DNA of 25,092 nucleotides, taken from positions 1 to 25,092 of the forward strand of contig UQSX01000040.1 in the NCBI GenBank assembly GCA_900543715.1, in the 5' to 3' direction. The position numbers and the translations under genes are program-made. Positions 8,850 through 16,802 of this stretch are shown in pieces (position 1 is the first letter of the stretch; every line of letters starts with the position of its first letter). The notes under the pieces are model-generated. The model was not told where the DNA came from and made no database searches. It saw only the letters and a list, made by a program, of their open reading frames with translations. Source of the DNA: an uncultured Blautia sp. Lineage in GTDB: Bacteria > Bacillota > Clostridia > Lachnospirales > Lachnospiraceae.

Positions 8850-9314
8850 TTAAAAATCAAACGCAAGGCGTATTAAAGCGATATCTGCTTTTTGAAAAAT
8901 CTTTTCTTCTCCTTCACAGTCAATGGTCACACTATTTTCATCATATGCGGTCAAGACACCGTAAAATTCCTTTTCCCTGTCTATGGGACGGTAAGTTCTG
9001 ATCTCTACCTCTTCTCCCACGCTGCGCTTAAAATCTTTTTCCTTTTTCAAAGGTCTGCCAAGGCCGGGAGAGCTTACCTCCATGATATAAGCCTCTTCAA
9101 TAAAGTCTGCCTCATCCAGCTTATCAGAAAACTCTCTGCTTACAAGCTCACAGTCATCCACCGTGATCCCGCCCGGTTTATCCACATATGCCCGAAGATA
9201 AAAATTTCCTCCTTCTTTGACATACTCTACATCCACCAGTTCAAATCCATAATGCTCCACAATGGGTGCCACTAAAGATTCTGCTTTCTGTTCATAGATC
9301 TCTTTTTTACTCAT
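8850..9314 (-). CDS. rimP: Ribosome maturation factor RimP
   Basis: RimP helps 30S maturation, notably assembly around S12 and S5. The 154-residue protein contains the family's GFELVDVEYVKEGGNFYLRA and ISSPGLGRPLKKEKDF-type motif (here MEVSSPGLGRPLKKEKDF), with the SH3-like C-terminal domain after it. I chose the ATG at 9314, which has AGGTGAGGAT directly upstream. The reading frame extends to a TTG at 9341, but that would bury this ribosome binding site. It is the first gene of the rimP–ribF operon. Confidence 0.94.
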   Translation of the reverse strand: MSKKEIYEQKAESLVAPIVEHYGFELVDVEYVKEGGNFYLRAYVDKPGGITVDDCELVSREFSDKLDEADFIEEAYIMEVSSPGLGRPLKKEKDFKRSVGEEVEIRTYRPIDREKEFYGVLTAYDENSVTIDCEGEEKIFQKADIALIRLAFDF

Positions 9315-9364
9315 ATCCTCACCTTCTTTCCTGCAACTCAAGAAAATCTTCTGGTATACAAACG

Positions 9365-9394
9365 ATAAGAGTGGACCTCCCGGTCCACTCTTAT
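9365..9394 (-). other. 13-bp perfect hairpin in the rimP leader
   Basis: ATAAGAGTGGACC (9365–9377) pairs perfectly with 9382–9394 around a four-base loop. It lies between the transglutaminase lipoprotein gene and rimP, just downstream of the predicted rimP promoter, so it would be in the 5' untranslated RNA. There is no U-tract on either strand. It could end transcription from upstream, or serve as a control hairpin in the leader of the nusA operon. Confidence 0.55.
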
Positions 9395-9421
9395 GCTGAA
9401 ATAACTATCATGTTCTTACTA

Positions 9422-9450
9422 AGAATAACACTATTTTCCCTTTCTTGCAA
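9422..9450 (-). promoter_or_regulatory. Predicted sigma-A promoter of the rimP–nusA–infB operon
   Basis: The minus strand reads TTGCAA (9445–9450), a 17-base spacer, then TATTCT (9422–9427). Each box matches consensus at four of six positions with ideal spacing. It lies between the end of the upstream operon and rimP. Confidence 0.55.
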
Positions 9451-9470
9451 GTAGTTTTTTCTGGCCATTC

Positions 9471-10679
9471 TCACTGCCACATGATGATGATCAGATAGTC
9501 GCTTCCTCCATAATAAGTCTGCCAGGAAAAGGACTGCCCCGGCATTAAAGCGGTACTGTTCTGTACTGCTTCCTGGATCAGGCTGCCTCCCACCAGAGCC
9601 TCTGCTGCCAGGTCATAGCTCTCCTGTCCGGCAAACCGCAGCTCCGTCATCTCTGCTCCCTGGACCAGATCTTCCTGTATCACCTGGTAGATCTGATTCC
9701 AGTCAAAGGAATCATACCAGCGCCCTTTATTTTTATAATAATTATAGCTGTCATCCTGGCAGGAAGGAAGGGGGATCGTATCGTCCGGCACATGGGTAGG
9801 TGCCAGAGTCTCTTCATTGCAGCACAGATAGCTGTATGAAATGTATGCGTCGTCTTCCACCGGATTCAGATACCCGGGGTTCCCCCAGGTCACATCCATA
9901 TAGTAATACTGCTCTCCGATCCGCACCAGATTCCAGGCATGGCTGGAAGGCTTTTCTCCTGTCACCGTTCCAGTGACCAGTGTACAGAAAATCCCCATCC
10001 GGTTCAGCAGATACTGGGCAGCCTTGGAATATCCCATACATACTGTTTTTCCTTCCAGAAAAACACTGCGGATATTTTGATTCTGGGGACTGTTTTCCTG
10101 ATACTCCACCTGGTCTATCAAAGTCTCATAGACATACTTAATCTTCTCATAGGCATCTCCCTCGGGTGCTCCCTGTATCCACTGGTCTGCTTTTGCCTCA
10201 ATCTGGGCTTTCAGAGTCTGAGCCTCCTGACTGCCCACCTGGTATTCCGGCCGCACTTCCATATTCCAGGCTCTGCCTCCGGGAAGCTCCTGGTAAGTAT
10301 AACTGCTGGTGCCGTCCGTCCAGAAATATTCCGGGTGGTCCGCTATCAGGACTCTCATTACTTTTTCCAGCTGTTCCTGAGATGTGGAATCCACAGGTAT
10401 TTCTTCCTGAAAATTTTCAATTCCTGCCGCAAGCTGCCGGTATACCTTCTGTGCTTCCTCGTCCAGGGAATTATAACCATAATAATAGGCGGCCTGCTCC
10501 TGGGGGATTTCTTTCTCAGGCCGGGTTATCGTCTCCTCTTCTTCCTGAGAACTCAGCCTGTTCTGAACCGTTTCTCTGAAAAGATCTATAGAATCCTCCA
10601 CATGGCTGCATCCTGAAAGTCCTGTAATCATGGCCATGCAGACTCCATACGCCAGTAGTTTCTTTTTGATCTCAAACAC
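9471..10679 (-). CDS. Transglutaminase-like domain lipoprotein
   Basis: This predicted secreted lipoprotein of about 402 residues has a basic start (KKK at 5–7), a hydrophobic stretch, and a lipobox LSGC with lipidation Cys24. The C-terminal half holds a transglutaminase-like (papain-fold) core with the triad C214 (GKTVCMGYSKAAQYLL), H247 (SSHAWNLV) and D262 (YYYMDVTWGNP), so it may be an active cysteine protease or cross-linking enzyme at the cell surface. Residues ~40–60 are an acidic linker. The in-frame start is GTG at 10679, but GGGAGAG is only about two bases before it. An ATC eight bases from that site, or ATGs at 10637/10631 that would lose the signal charge, are alternatives. It lies 11 bases after parC. 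Confidence 0.82.
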   Translation of the reverse strand: MFEIKKKLLAYGVCMAMITGLSGCSHVEDSIDLFRETVQNRLSSQEEEETITRPEKEIPQEQAAYYYGYNSLDEEAQKVYRQLAAGIENFQEEIPVDSTSQEQLEKVMRVLIADHPEYFWTDGTSSYTYQELPGGRAWNMEVRPEYQVGSQEAQTLKAQIEAKADQWIQGAPEGDAYEKIKYVYETLIDQVEYQENSPQNQNIRSVFLEGKTVCMGYSKAAQYLLNRMGIFCTLVTGTVTGEKPSSHAWNLVRIGEQYYYMDVTWGNPGYLNPVEDDAYISYSYLCCNEETLAPTHVPDDTIPLPSCQDDSYNYYKNKGRWYDSFDWNQIYQVIQEDLVQGAEMTELRFAGQESYDLAAEALVGGSLIQEAVQNSTALMPGQSFSWQTYYGGSDYLIIIMWQ

Positions 10680-10690
10680 CTCTCCCGACT

Positions 10691-12946
10691 TTAGATTCTT
10701 ACCTTTGTTCCCTTTGTGTCTCGTTTTGCCAGCTTCAGTTTATTCAGTGTTATCTGTTTTTCTCTGTAGGTTATCATACATTCAATCCTGTTTTCCAGCA
10801 TATAAGCATGCTCCACCAGATCTTTTTCTCCCATTCGGATTCCCCGGACCCCCAGAGCATTCTTCTTCTGTACCGGTATTTCTTCCTTTAAAAATTTCAG
10901 GAAATAACCTTCCCGGGTCTGAAGGACCAAATGTTCCATAGCAGATGCCGGCTGGACCAGAACTACTTTATCATCCTCTCCCAGTTTTGTGGCCCCTATG
11001 GTCCTCTTGGATACCTCAAACTCACTGCCCTCTACCAGCTTCACCATTCCTTTTCTGGTCACAATGCAGAGCCGGTCCTCCTTTATCTGAGACAGTGGCG
11101 CCACCAGCACGATCTGCTCTGTCTTACTGTCATAGTTGCTGACATTATCCACAGGTGTTCCCTTATCCCGGAATTTTCCATATGGCAGATCCAGAGCTTT
11201 CACCAGATGCATCCTTCCGGAATCTGTAAACGCACAGATCCGGTCTGTGTTCATACAGGTAAATATATATTTATTTTCTGTATCCGCAGTCTCTTTATTT
11301 CTTTCATAAACCGATGGATCCACAGTCCTTGCATAGCCGAAGCGGTCCATGAGGAAGACCACCTGAGTCTCCTCGATCTTCTTCTCTTCATAGACGATCT
11401 CTGCAGCATTTTCTACTGCAGTTTTCCTCGGCTGCGCGTATTCCTTCTTGATTTTTTTCAGATCCTCCATGATCACAGCTGCCATGGAGTCGTAATTGTT
11501 CAAAATATCTTCATATGTCTCTATTTTGTTCAGGGTTTCTTCATGTTCTGCCATGAGAGTTTCAATCTCCAGCCCGATCAGCTTATACAGACGCATATCC
11601 AGAATGGCTCCGGCCTGCCGCTCTGTAAACCGCAGCTTTCCAGCCTGGCGCATACTGGTCTTTGTCTTAAACTTAATGCCTTCAGTAACCCCGTTTACCA
11701 GGCAGTTTTTTACCTGTTCCCGGTTTTTGCTGCCTCTCAGGATCTCAATGATCAGATCGATCACATCGCAGGCCCGTATCAGTCCCTCCTGGATTTCCTG
11801 GTTTTCCCGTTCCTTCTTCAGAAGGCTGGTATACTTCCTGGTAGCCACTTCAAACTGAAAGTCTACATGGTGTTCAATGATCTGCCGAAGCCCTAGAGTC
11901 TCCGGTCTCTGATCTGCCACAGCCAGCATGTTCACACCGAAAGTGTCCTCCAGCCGGGTCTTCTTATATAGCATATTGGTCAGATTCTCCACATCAGCTC
12001 CCTTTTTCAGCTCCAGAACAATGCGGATGCCTTCTTTGGAAGACTGGTTGGAAATATCTACAATATCTGTTGTTTTCTTCGTCTCCACCAATGCTGCCAC
12101 ATCATTTAAAAACTTTCCGATATTAGCGCCGATCATAGGATAGGGAATCTCCGAGATCACCAGCAGGGTCCTTCCGTTTTTCCCTTTCTCTGTCTCTACC
12201 TTGCCGCGGATCTTAATTTTTCCTGTACCAGATTCATAAATAGAAAGAAGATCGTCTTTATTTACAATGATCCCCCCTGTAGGAAAATCCGGACCTTTGA
12301 TATATTTCATCAGTTCTTTCGTGGTGATCTGATTATTTTTCATATAAGCAATGACTCCATCGATCACCTCCCCCAGATTATGAGGCGGGATGCTGGTAGC
12401 CATGCCCACAGCGATTCCGTCTGCGCCGTTCACAAGAATGTTTGGGATCCGTACCGGCAGAACCGCCGGCTCCTTCTCAGTCTCATCAAAATTAGAAACA
12501 AAATCCACTACGTTCTTGTCCATATCTTTTAAATATACTTCCTGGGTAATCTTCTGAAGACGTGCCTCTGTATAACGCATGGCCGCCGCTCCGTCTCCCT
12601 CGATAGAGCCGAAATTTCCATGGCCGTCTACCAAGGGCATACCTTTCTTAAAGTCCTGGGCCATGACCACCAGCGCTTCATAGATAGAACTGTCTCCATG
12701 AGGATGATACTTACCCATGGTATCTCCCACGATACGGGCGCACTTCCTATAAGGTCTGTCGTACCGGATCCCCAGCTCATACATATCATACAGCGTTCTT
12801 CTCTGCACCGGTTTCAGTCCGTCTCTCACGTCAGGAAGCGCGCGGGCAATAATAACACTCATTGCATAATCAATATAAGACTTCTGCATGATCTCCGAAT
12901 ATTCCGTCCGGATAATATTTTCATGAATACCTGCCGCCATACTCAA
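10691..12946 (-). CDS. parC: Type IIA topoisomerase subunit A, ParC-like
   Basis: This is the DNA-cleaving subunit of a type II topoisomerase, with 751 residues. The breakage–reunion domain holds [11 protein letters not shown], the quinolone-region motif [13 protein letters not shown] with S86 and E90 in the quinolone-sensitive state, and the active-site Y125 in [12 protein letters not shown]90 rather than Asp, and the absence of a QRRGGKG gyrase box in the C-terminal β-pinwheel, favour topoisomerase IV over gyrase. An AGGAGG ribosome binding site overlaps the parE stop, and only four bases separate the genes. Clostridial annotation often calls such proteins gyrase A; the pairing is certain, the gyrase/topo IV label less so. 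Confidence 0.9.
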   Translation of the reverse strand: MSMAAGIHENIIRTEYSEIMQKSYIDYAMSVIIARALPDVRDGLKPVQRRTLYDMYELGIRYDRPYRKCARIVGDTMGKYHPHGDSSIYEALVVMAQDFKKGMPLVDGHGNFGSIEGDGAAAMRYTEARLQKITQEVYLKDMDKNVVDFVSNFDETEKEPAVLPVRIPNILVNGADGIAVGMATSIPPHNLGEVIDGVIAYMKNNQITTKELMKYIKGPDFPTGGIIVNKDDLLSIYESGTGKIKIRGKVETEKGKNGRTLLVISEIPYPMIGANIGKFLNDVAALVETKKTTDIVDISNQSSKEGIRIVLELKKGADVENLTNMLYKKTRLEDTFGVNMLAVADQRPETLGLRQIIEHHVDFQFEVATRKYTSLLKKERENQEIQEGLIRACDVIDLIIEILRGSKNREQVKNCLVNGVTEGIKFKTKTSMRQAGKLRFTERQAGAILDMRLYKLIGLEIETLMAEHEETLNKIETYEDILNNYDSMAAVIMEDLKKIKKEYAQPRKTAVENAAEIVYEEKKIEETQVVFLMDRFGYARTVDPSVYERNKETADTENKYIFTCMNTDRICAFTDSGRMHLVKALDLPYGKFRDKGTPVDNVSNYDSKTEQIVLVAPLSQIKEDRLCIVTRKGMVKLVEGSEFEVSKRTIGATKLGEDDKVVLVQPASAMEHLVLQTREGYFLKFLKEEIPVQKKNALGVRGIRMGEKDLVEHAYMLENRIECMITYREKQITLNKLKLAKRDTKGTKVRI

Positions 12947-12950
12947 CCTC

Positions 12951-14873
12951 CTAAATATCTAATTCTGCATCTCGCGCATGGTCGTATATAAATGCTTTTC
13001 TGGGCGGCACCTCTGTTCCCATAAGCACTTCGGTCACCTCGGAAGCCATACGTGCATCTTCGATCTCTACCAGGCGGAGCCTGCGGGTCACAGGATTTAA
13101 AGTGGTCTCCCAGAGCTGCTGAGCATCCATCTCTCCCAAACCTTTGTATCTCTGCAGAGTAAAGGGACCCTTATGGGTCCTTCTGTACCGCTCCAAGGCC
13201 TTGTCGTCATAAAGATATTCTTCTTTGCCTTTGGACGGCATCGCTTTGTACAAAGGCGGCATAGCAATATATACATGTCCTTCATAGATAAGCTCCGGCA
13301 TAAACCGGTAAAAAAGTGTCAGCAGAAGCGTGGAGATATGGGCACCATCTACATCTGCATCTGCCATAATAATGATCTTGTCATAGCGGAGTTTTGTAAT
13401 ATCAAAATCATTTCCGTAGCCTTCAGAGAAACCGCAGCCAAAGGCATTGATCATCGTCTTAATCTCTGCATTAGCCAGCACCTTGTCAATGGTAGCTTTT
13501 TCCACATTCAAAATCTTTCCCCTGATGGGAAGGATTGCCTGAAAGCTTCTGTCTCTGGCTGTCTTGGCGCTGCCTCCTGCAGAATCTCCCTCTACAATAA
13601 AAATCTCGCAGATAGATGGGTCTCTCTTCTCACAGTTTGCCAGCTTTCCATTGGAATCAAAGGAATACTTCTGTTTTGTGAGCAGATTTGTTTTCGCTTT
13701 TTCCTCTGTCTTACGGATCTTAGCAGATTTCTCCGCACAGGCCAGGATATTTTTCAGCACTTCCAGATTCCTGTCAAAATACAGAACAATTTCTTCCCCG
13801 GTAACTTTACCGGCAGCTTTCGATGCATCCTGGTTATCCAGCTTTGTCTTGGTCTGTCCCTCGAATCTTGGAGCCGGATGCTTAATGGATACTACGGCGG
13901 TCATTCCATTCCGGATATCTGCGCCTGTAAAATTAGCGTCCTTCTCCTTCAGGATCCCCAATTCCCTGGCATAGCTGTTCATCACTGTAGTGAAAGTTGT
14001 CTTGAACCCTGTAAGATGAGTTCCTCCCTCTGCGTTATATATATTATTGCAGAATCCCAGAACATTTTCCCGGAATTCATTTACATACTGAAAGGCAGCC
14101 TCCACGGTGATCCCATCACATTCTCCCTTAAAGTATACAGGTTCGTGAATGACCTGGCTCTTCTTATTCAGATCCCGGATAAATCCTACGATCCCTTCCG
14201 GTTCATGGTAAAGGATCTCTTCCGGCTCTTCTCCCCGCATATCCTGAAACACAATGGTCAGCTCCGGATTCAGATAAGCAGTCTCATGAAGCCTGCTCTT
14301 TACCTCCGCAGCTGCAAATCTGGTCTTTTCAAAAATTTCCGGATCCGGCAGAAAATTTACCAGGGTCCCTGTATTTTTAGTTCTGCCCAGTTTGGGAAGA
14401 AGGCCATCTTCCAACTCGATCACCGGGATTCCTCTCTCATACCGGTCATGATGAACGTAACCATCCCTGCTGATCTTGACGTCCAGATAGGTGGACAGTG
14501 CATTTACCACAGAAGAACCTACGCCGTGAAGACCGCCGCTGGTTTTGTAAACCGATCCGTCGAATTTTCCTCCCGCATGGAGGGTGGTAAATACCAGTCT
14601 CTCCGCAGACATTCCTTTCTCATGCATCCCTACTGGGATCCCTCTGCCGTTATCTTCTACTGTGGCAGATCCGTCCGCCTCCAAAGTCACCCGGATACTG
14701 GTACAGAAACCGGCCAGATGTTCATCCACCGCATTATCTACGATTTCATATATTAAATGGTTCAGACCCTTACGGGAAACACTTCCGATATACATTCCCG
14801 GACGCTTTCGCACAGCTTCCAGGCCTTCCAGCACCGTAATGCTGCTGGCATCATAAGTATTTTTCTTAGCCAT
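12951..14873 (-). CDS. parE: Type IIA topoisomerase subunit B, ParE-like
   Basis: This is the ATPase subunit that partners the ParC-like gene; 640 residues. The GHKL ATPase has E43 and N47 (YEIVDNAVDEHLAG), DNGRGIPVG and the lid motif KTSGGLHGVGSSVVNALS, where KTSGG is typical of Firmicutes ParE. The Toprim domain shows VEGDSAGGSAK and the metal ligands in IIMADADVDGAHIS. YKGLGEMDAQQLWETT is the usual C-terminal signature. GGAAGGAAGGAATCTGAAA precedes the ATG, within 18 bases of the PAP2 gene, so the operon promoter is probably upstream of PAP2. Confidence 0.93.
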   Translation of the reverse strand: MAKKNTYDASSITVLEGLEAVRKRPGMYIGSVSRKGLNHLIYEIVDNAVDEHLAGFCTSIRVTLEADGSATVEDNGRGIPVGMHEKGMSAERLVFTTLHAGGKFDGSVYKTSGGLHGVGSSVVNALSTYLDVKISRDGYVHHDRYERGIPVIELEDGLLPKLGRTKNTGTLVNFLPDPEIFEKTRFAAAEVKSRLHETAYLNPELTIVFQDMRGEEPEEILYHEPEGIVGFIRDLNKKSQVIHEPVYFKGECDGITVEAAFQYVNEFRENVLGFCNNIYNAEGGTHLTGFKTTFTTVMNSYARELGILKEKDANFTGADIRNGMTAVVSIKHPAPRFEGQTKTKLDNQDASKAAGKVTGEEIVLYFDRNLEVLKNILACAEKSAKIRKTEEKAKTNLLTKQKYSFDSNGKLANCEKRDPSICEIFIVEGDSAGGSAKTARDRSFQAILPIRGKILNVEKATIDKVLANAEIKTMINAFGCGFSEGYGNDFDITKLRYDKIIIMADADVDGAHISTLLLTLFYRFMPELIYEGHVYIAMPPLYKAMPSKGKEEYLYDDKALERYRRTHKGPFTLQRYKGLGEMDAQQLWETTLNPVTRRLRLVEIEDARMASEVTEVLMGTEVPPRKAFIYDHARDAELDI

Positions 14874-14891
14874 TTTCAGATTCCTTCCTTC

Positions 14892-15428
14892 CTATAAATA
14901 GTCCTTTCTTGTCCCTGCCGCCTGAAACTTCTTTACCAGAAGAGCTCCCAGCCAGCCGCAGGCCAGTCCAAATATTGCCCCTGCCAGTACGTCTGTAGGA
15001 AAATGCACATAAAAATACAGCCGTGATATCCCCATCAATGCTGCCAGTAAAACCGCCAAAATCCCCATTCTCTTTCCCATAAAAAGCAGGGCCCCTGCCG
15101 CAGCAAAGGAAGCCATCGTATGCCCCGAAGGAAAGGAATAATCCTGAGGCACTCGTACAAGCATCTCTATGGAATCATTGATCCAGCAGGGTCTTGGTCT
15201 TGCCACTAAAGGCTTAAGGATCAAATTTGCCGCAATAAAATCAAAAATCAATGCTGTCAGCACAGCAGCACCGACAGGTCTGTACTTCCTCATACAAAGG
15301 AGCAAAAATCCCAGCAGGATCCAGAACCAGCCGGCTTCTCCCAAAAATGTAATAAAAGACATCAGACTTGTCAGAACCGGAGAATGTATACTCTGTAAGA
15401 AATCTAAAATCTCAAATTCCCATTCCAT
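14892..15428 (-). CDS. PAP2-family membrane phosphatase (undecaprenyl/phospholipid phosphatase-like)
   Basis: This is a 178-residue type-2 phosphatidic acid phosphatase with about five or six membrane spans. The three catalytic motifs are complete: KPLVARPRP, PSGHT (with the general-acid His) and SRLYFYVHFPTD. Such proteins dephosphorylate undecaprenyl pyrophosphate or lipid phosphates at the outer face of the membrane; the substrate here is unknown. I chose the ATG at 15428 because GGAGG is 11 bases upstream and the hydrophobic core starts soon after. An upstream start at 15515 would add 29 polar residues. It leads the PAP2–parE–parC–lipoprotein operon. A small hairpin (15455–15470) precedes its ribosome binding site. 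Confidence 0.88.
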   Translation of the reverse strand: MEWEFEILDFLQSIHSPVLTSLMSFITFLGEAGWFWILLGFLLLCMRKYRPVGAAVLTALIFDFIAANLILKPLVARPRPCWINDSIEMLVRVPQDYSFPSGHTMASFAAAGALLFMGKRMGILAVLLAALMGISRLYFYVHFPTDVLAGAIFGLACGWLGALLVKKFQAAGTRKDYL

Positions 15429-15559
15429 AAAATACTTTTCCTCCAAACAGATGGGTCTGCCTGGGCAGACATCACCAATTTCATTATGTCTTTCTTGGCA
15501 GGTCTTATGTATCATATCTCATTTTCCTGAGATTTTCAAACCCTTTCTATATTCCATAT

Positions 15560-15588
15560 ATTATCAAACATATGTTCGCATTTGTCAA
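15560..15588 (-). promoter_or_regulatory. Predicted promoter of the PAP2–parE–parC operon
   Basis: The minus strand has the consensus -35 TTGACA (15583–15588), a 17-base spacer, and -10 GATAAT (15560–15565). The leader to the PAP2 start is about 125 bases. The spacer is occupied by a LexA-like box. Confidence 0.7.
15565..15578 (-). promoter_or_regulatory. Candidate LexA (SOS) operator
   Basis: On the minus strand the 14 bases CGAACATATGTTTG match the Gram-positive LexA/DinR box CGAAC-N4-GTTYG. B. subtilis SOS boxes of the form CGAAC-N4-GTTTG are known. The site lies between the -35 and -10 of the PAP2 promoter, the position expected for a repressor. Binding has not been shown; the match and placement are seen directly. 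Confidence 0.6.
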
Positions 15589-15622
15589 CAAAAAATTTTT
15601 TTCGATTTTTTTCAAAAAAATG

Positions 15623-15651
15623 TTGACATTTCAAAGGTGCTCATGTATTAT
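15623..15651 (+). promoter_or_regulatory. Promoter of tRNA-Glu
   Basis: Consensus -35 TTGACA (15623–15628), a spacer of exactly 17 bases, and -10 TATTAT (15646–15651), ending 10 bases before the tRNA. It is a strong stable-RNA promoter by sequence. Confidence 0.8.
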
Positions 15652-15661
15652 ATGGGAGTAC

Positions 15662-15733
15662 GGTTCGTTGGTCAAGCGGTTAAGACGCCGCCCTCTCACG
15701 GCGGAAACACGGGTTCGATTCCCGTACGAACTG
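15662..15733 (+). tRNA. tRNA-Glu (anticodon CTC)
   Basis: A full cloverleaf is visible. The acceptor GGTTCGT pairs with ACGAACT (with a terminal G·U), the anticodon stem CCGCC/GGCGG encloses CTCTCAC with anticodon CTC, and the T arm is ACGGG-TTCGATT-CCCGT. No CCA is encoded. It is the minor glutamate isoacceptor reading GAG. Confidence 0.93.
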
Positions 15734-15740
15734 CTCCTAT

Positions 15741-15776
15741 GGGAAATACTTATCCAAGTATTTCCCTTTTTCTTTT
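15741..15776 (+). terminator. Intrinsic terminator after tRNA-Glu
   Basis: An 11-bp perfect stem, GGGAAATACTT (15741–15751) with 15756–15766, and a four-base loop, followed by TTTTTCTTTT. This is a canonical U-tract terminator. Confidence 0.9.
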
Positions 15777-15846
15777 GTCAGTCAATGATCTGTTGTCTGA
15801 CCAGCTGCATCCCTCTTTCATATTTTACTTATCCCGGAGGTTATTT

Positions 15847-16689
15847 ATGGAAAAATTTATTGATCTTCATGTTCATTCTAACGCATCAGACGGAACTTTG
15901 ACACCTTCACAGGTAGTTGCCCTGGCTGAAGAAAAAAAGCTGAAAGCTTTCGCATTGACAGACCATGACACAACTGCCGGGTTAGAAGAAGCCCTTGAAG
16001 CCGCCCGGAATTCTTCTGTAGAAGTGGTTCCCGGCATTGAGCTTTCCACTACCTGGCTTGGAAGGGACGTTCATATCGTGGGACTGGATATTGATTATAA
16101 AAATTATTATTTTCAGGAGACTCTTTCCCGTTTTCAAGATTCCAGAGAAATGAGGAATGAAAAGATCATGGCTCTTCTTCAGAAAGAAGGGATTTCCATT
16201 ACCCGGAAATCCATGGAAGAATCCTTTCCTGACAGCGTGTGGACCAGGGCTCATTTTGCCAGATATCTGCTGGACCATAAGTTTGTAGGTTCCATAAACG
16301 AAGCCTTTGACCGGTATCTGGGAGATCACGCCAAATGCTATGTGCCCCGTGAAAAGGTAACGCCCTTCCAGGCTATTTCGCTGATCCACGAAGGCGGCGG
16401 CATTGCCGTCTTCGCTCACCCCATCCTCTGCCGGCTGGACAAAAACCGGCTGGAAAGTCTGGCTGCGGAATTAAAACAGGCAGGGCTGGACGGAATAGAG
16501 GCTTACTACTCTACCTATCGCCCTTCAGAGGAACAGACTGTGATCCAGATTGCCAAAAGGCATGGCCTTGCTCTGTCAGGGGGCAGTGATTTCCATGGAA
16601 GCAATAAACCTCAAATAGAATTGGGTACAGGTAAGGGAAGTCTGAAAATCCCCTATCAGGTTCTGGAAAATCTCAGACAGCACAGATAA
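15847..16689 (+). CDS. PHP-domain phosphoesterase (RNase AM / YciV-TrpH type)
   Basis: This 280-residue PHP-domain hydrolase is likely metal dependent. Metal ligands are H8, H10 and D15 (DLHVHSNASDGT), H40 (LTDHDT), E65 (GIELST), H76, H191 (VFAHP), and D248/H250 (GGSDFHG). The architecture matches the YciV/RNase AM group, which removes 5' nucleotides from RNA ends and 3'-phosphates from pAp-like substrates. GGAGG is six bases before the ATG at 15847; the frame stays open far upstream but has no conserved sequence there. It follows the tRNA-Glu terminator and is convergent with ppk1. No clear promoter of its own was seen. Confidence 0.88.
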   Translation: MEKFIDLHVHSNASDGTLTPSQVVALAEEKKLKAFALTDHDTTAGLEEALEAARNSSVEVVPGIELSTTWLGRDVHIVGLDIDYKNYYFQETLSRFQDSREMRNEKIMALLQKEGISITRKSMEESFPDSVWTRAHFARYLLDHKFVGSINEAFDRYLGDHAKCYVPREKVTPFQAISLIHEGGGIAVFAHPILCRLDKNRLESLAAELKQAGLDGIEAYYSTYRPSEEQTVIQIAKRHGLALSGGSDFHGSNKPQIELGTGKGSLKIPYQVLENLRQHR

Positions 16690-16711
16690 AAATTTCCTAG
16701 TATAAGAATAA

Positions 16712-16779
16712 GAAAAGGGACTTTTCTGCTCCCCGGGTTGTGAACCGGATGGTCCAATGGGGAGCAGAAAGTCCTTTTC
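16712..16779. terminator. Bidirectional hairpin between the PHP gene and ppk1
   Basis: The arms 16712–16734 and 16759–16779 pair over about 21 bp (GAAAAGG…CTGCTCCCC) with two single-base bulges. The site lies exactly between convergent genes, so it is probably a two-way terminator. On the minus strand it is followed by U-rich TCTTATTCTTAT; on the plus strand there is no U-tract. Confidence 0.65.
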
Positions 16780-16802
16780 ATCTATGTCTCATATGTACTT
16801 CT

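Noticed and set aside
13173..14756. Plus-strand 527-codon open frame opposite parE
   Set aside because: It is entirely antisense to a conserved topoisomerase gene, has no ribosome binding site and no recognisable protein sequence.
15169..15846. Long upstream extension of the PHP-domain gene on the plus strand
   Set aside because: It runs through the PAP2 gene, the tRNA-Glu gene and its terminator; the PHP domain and ribosome binding site begin at 15847.
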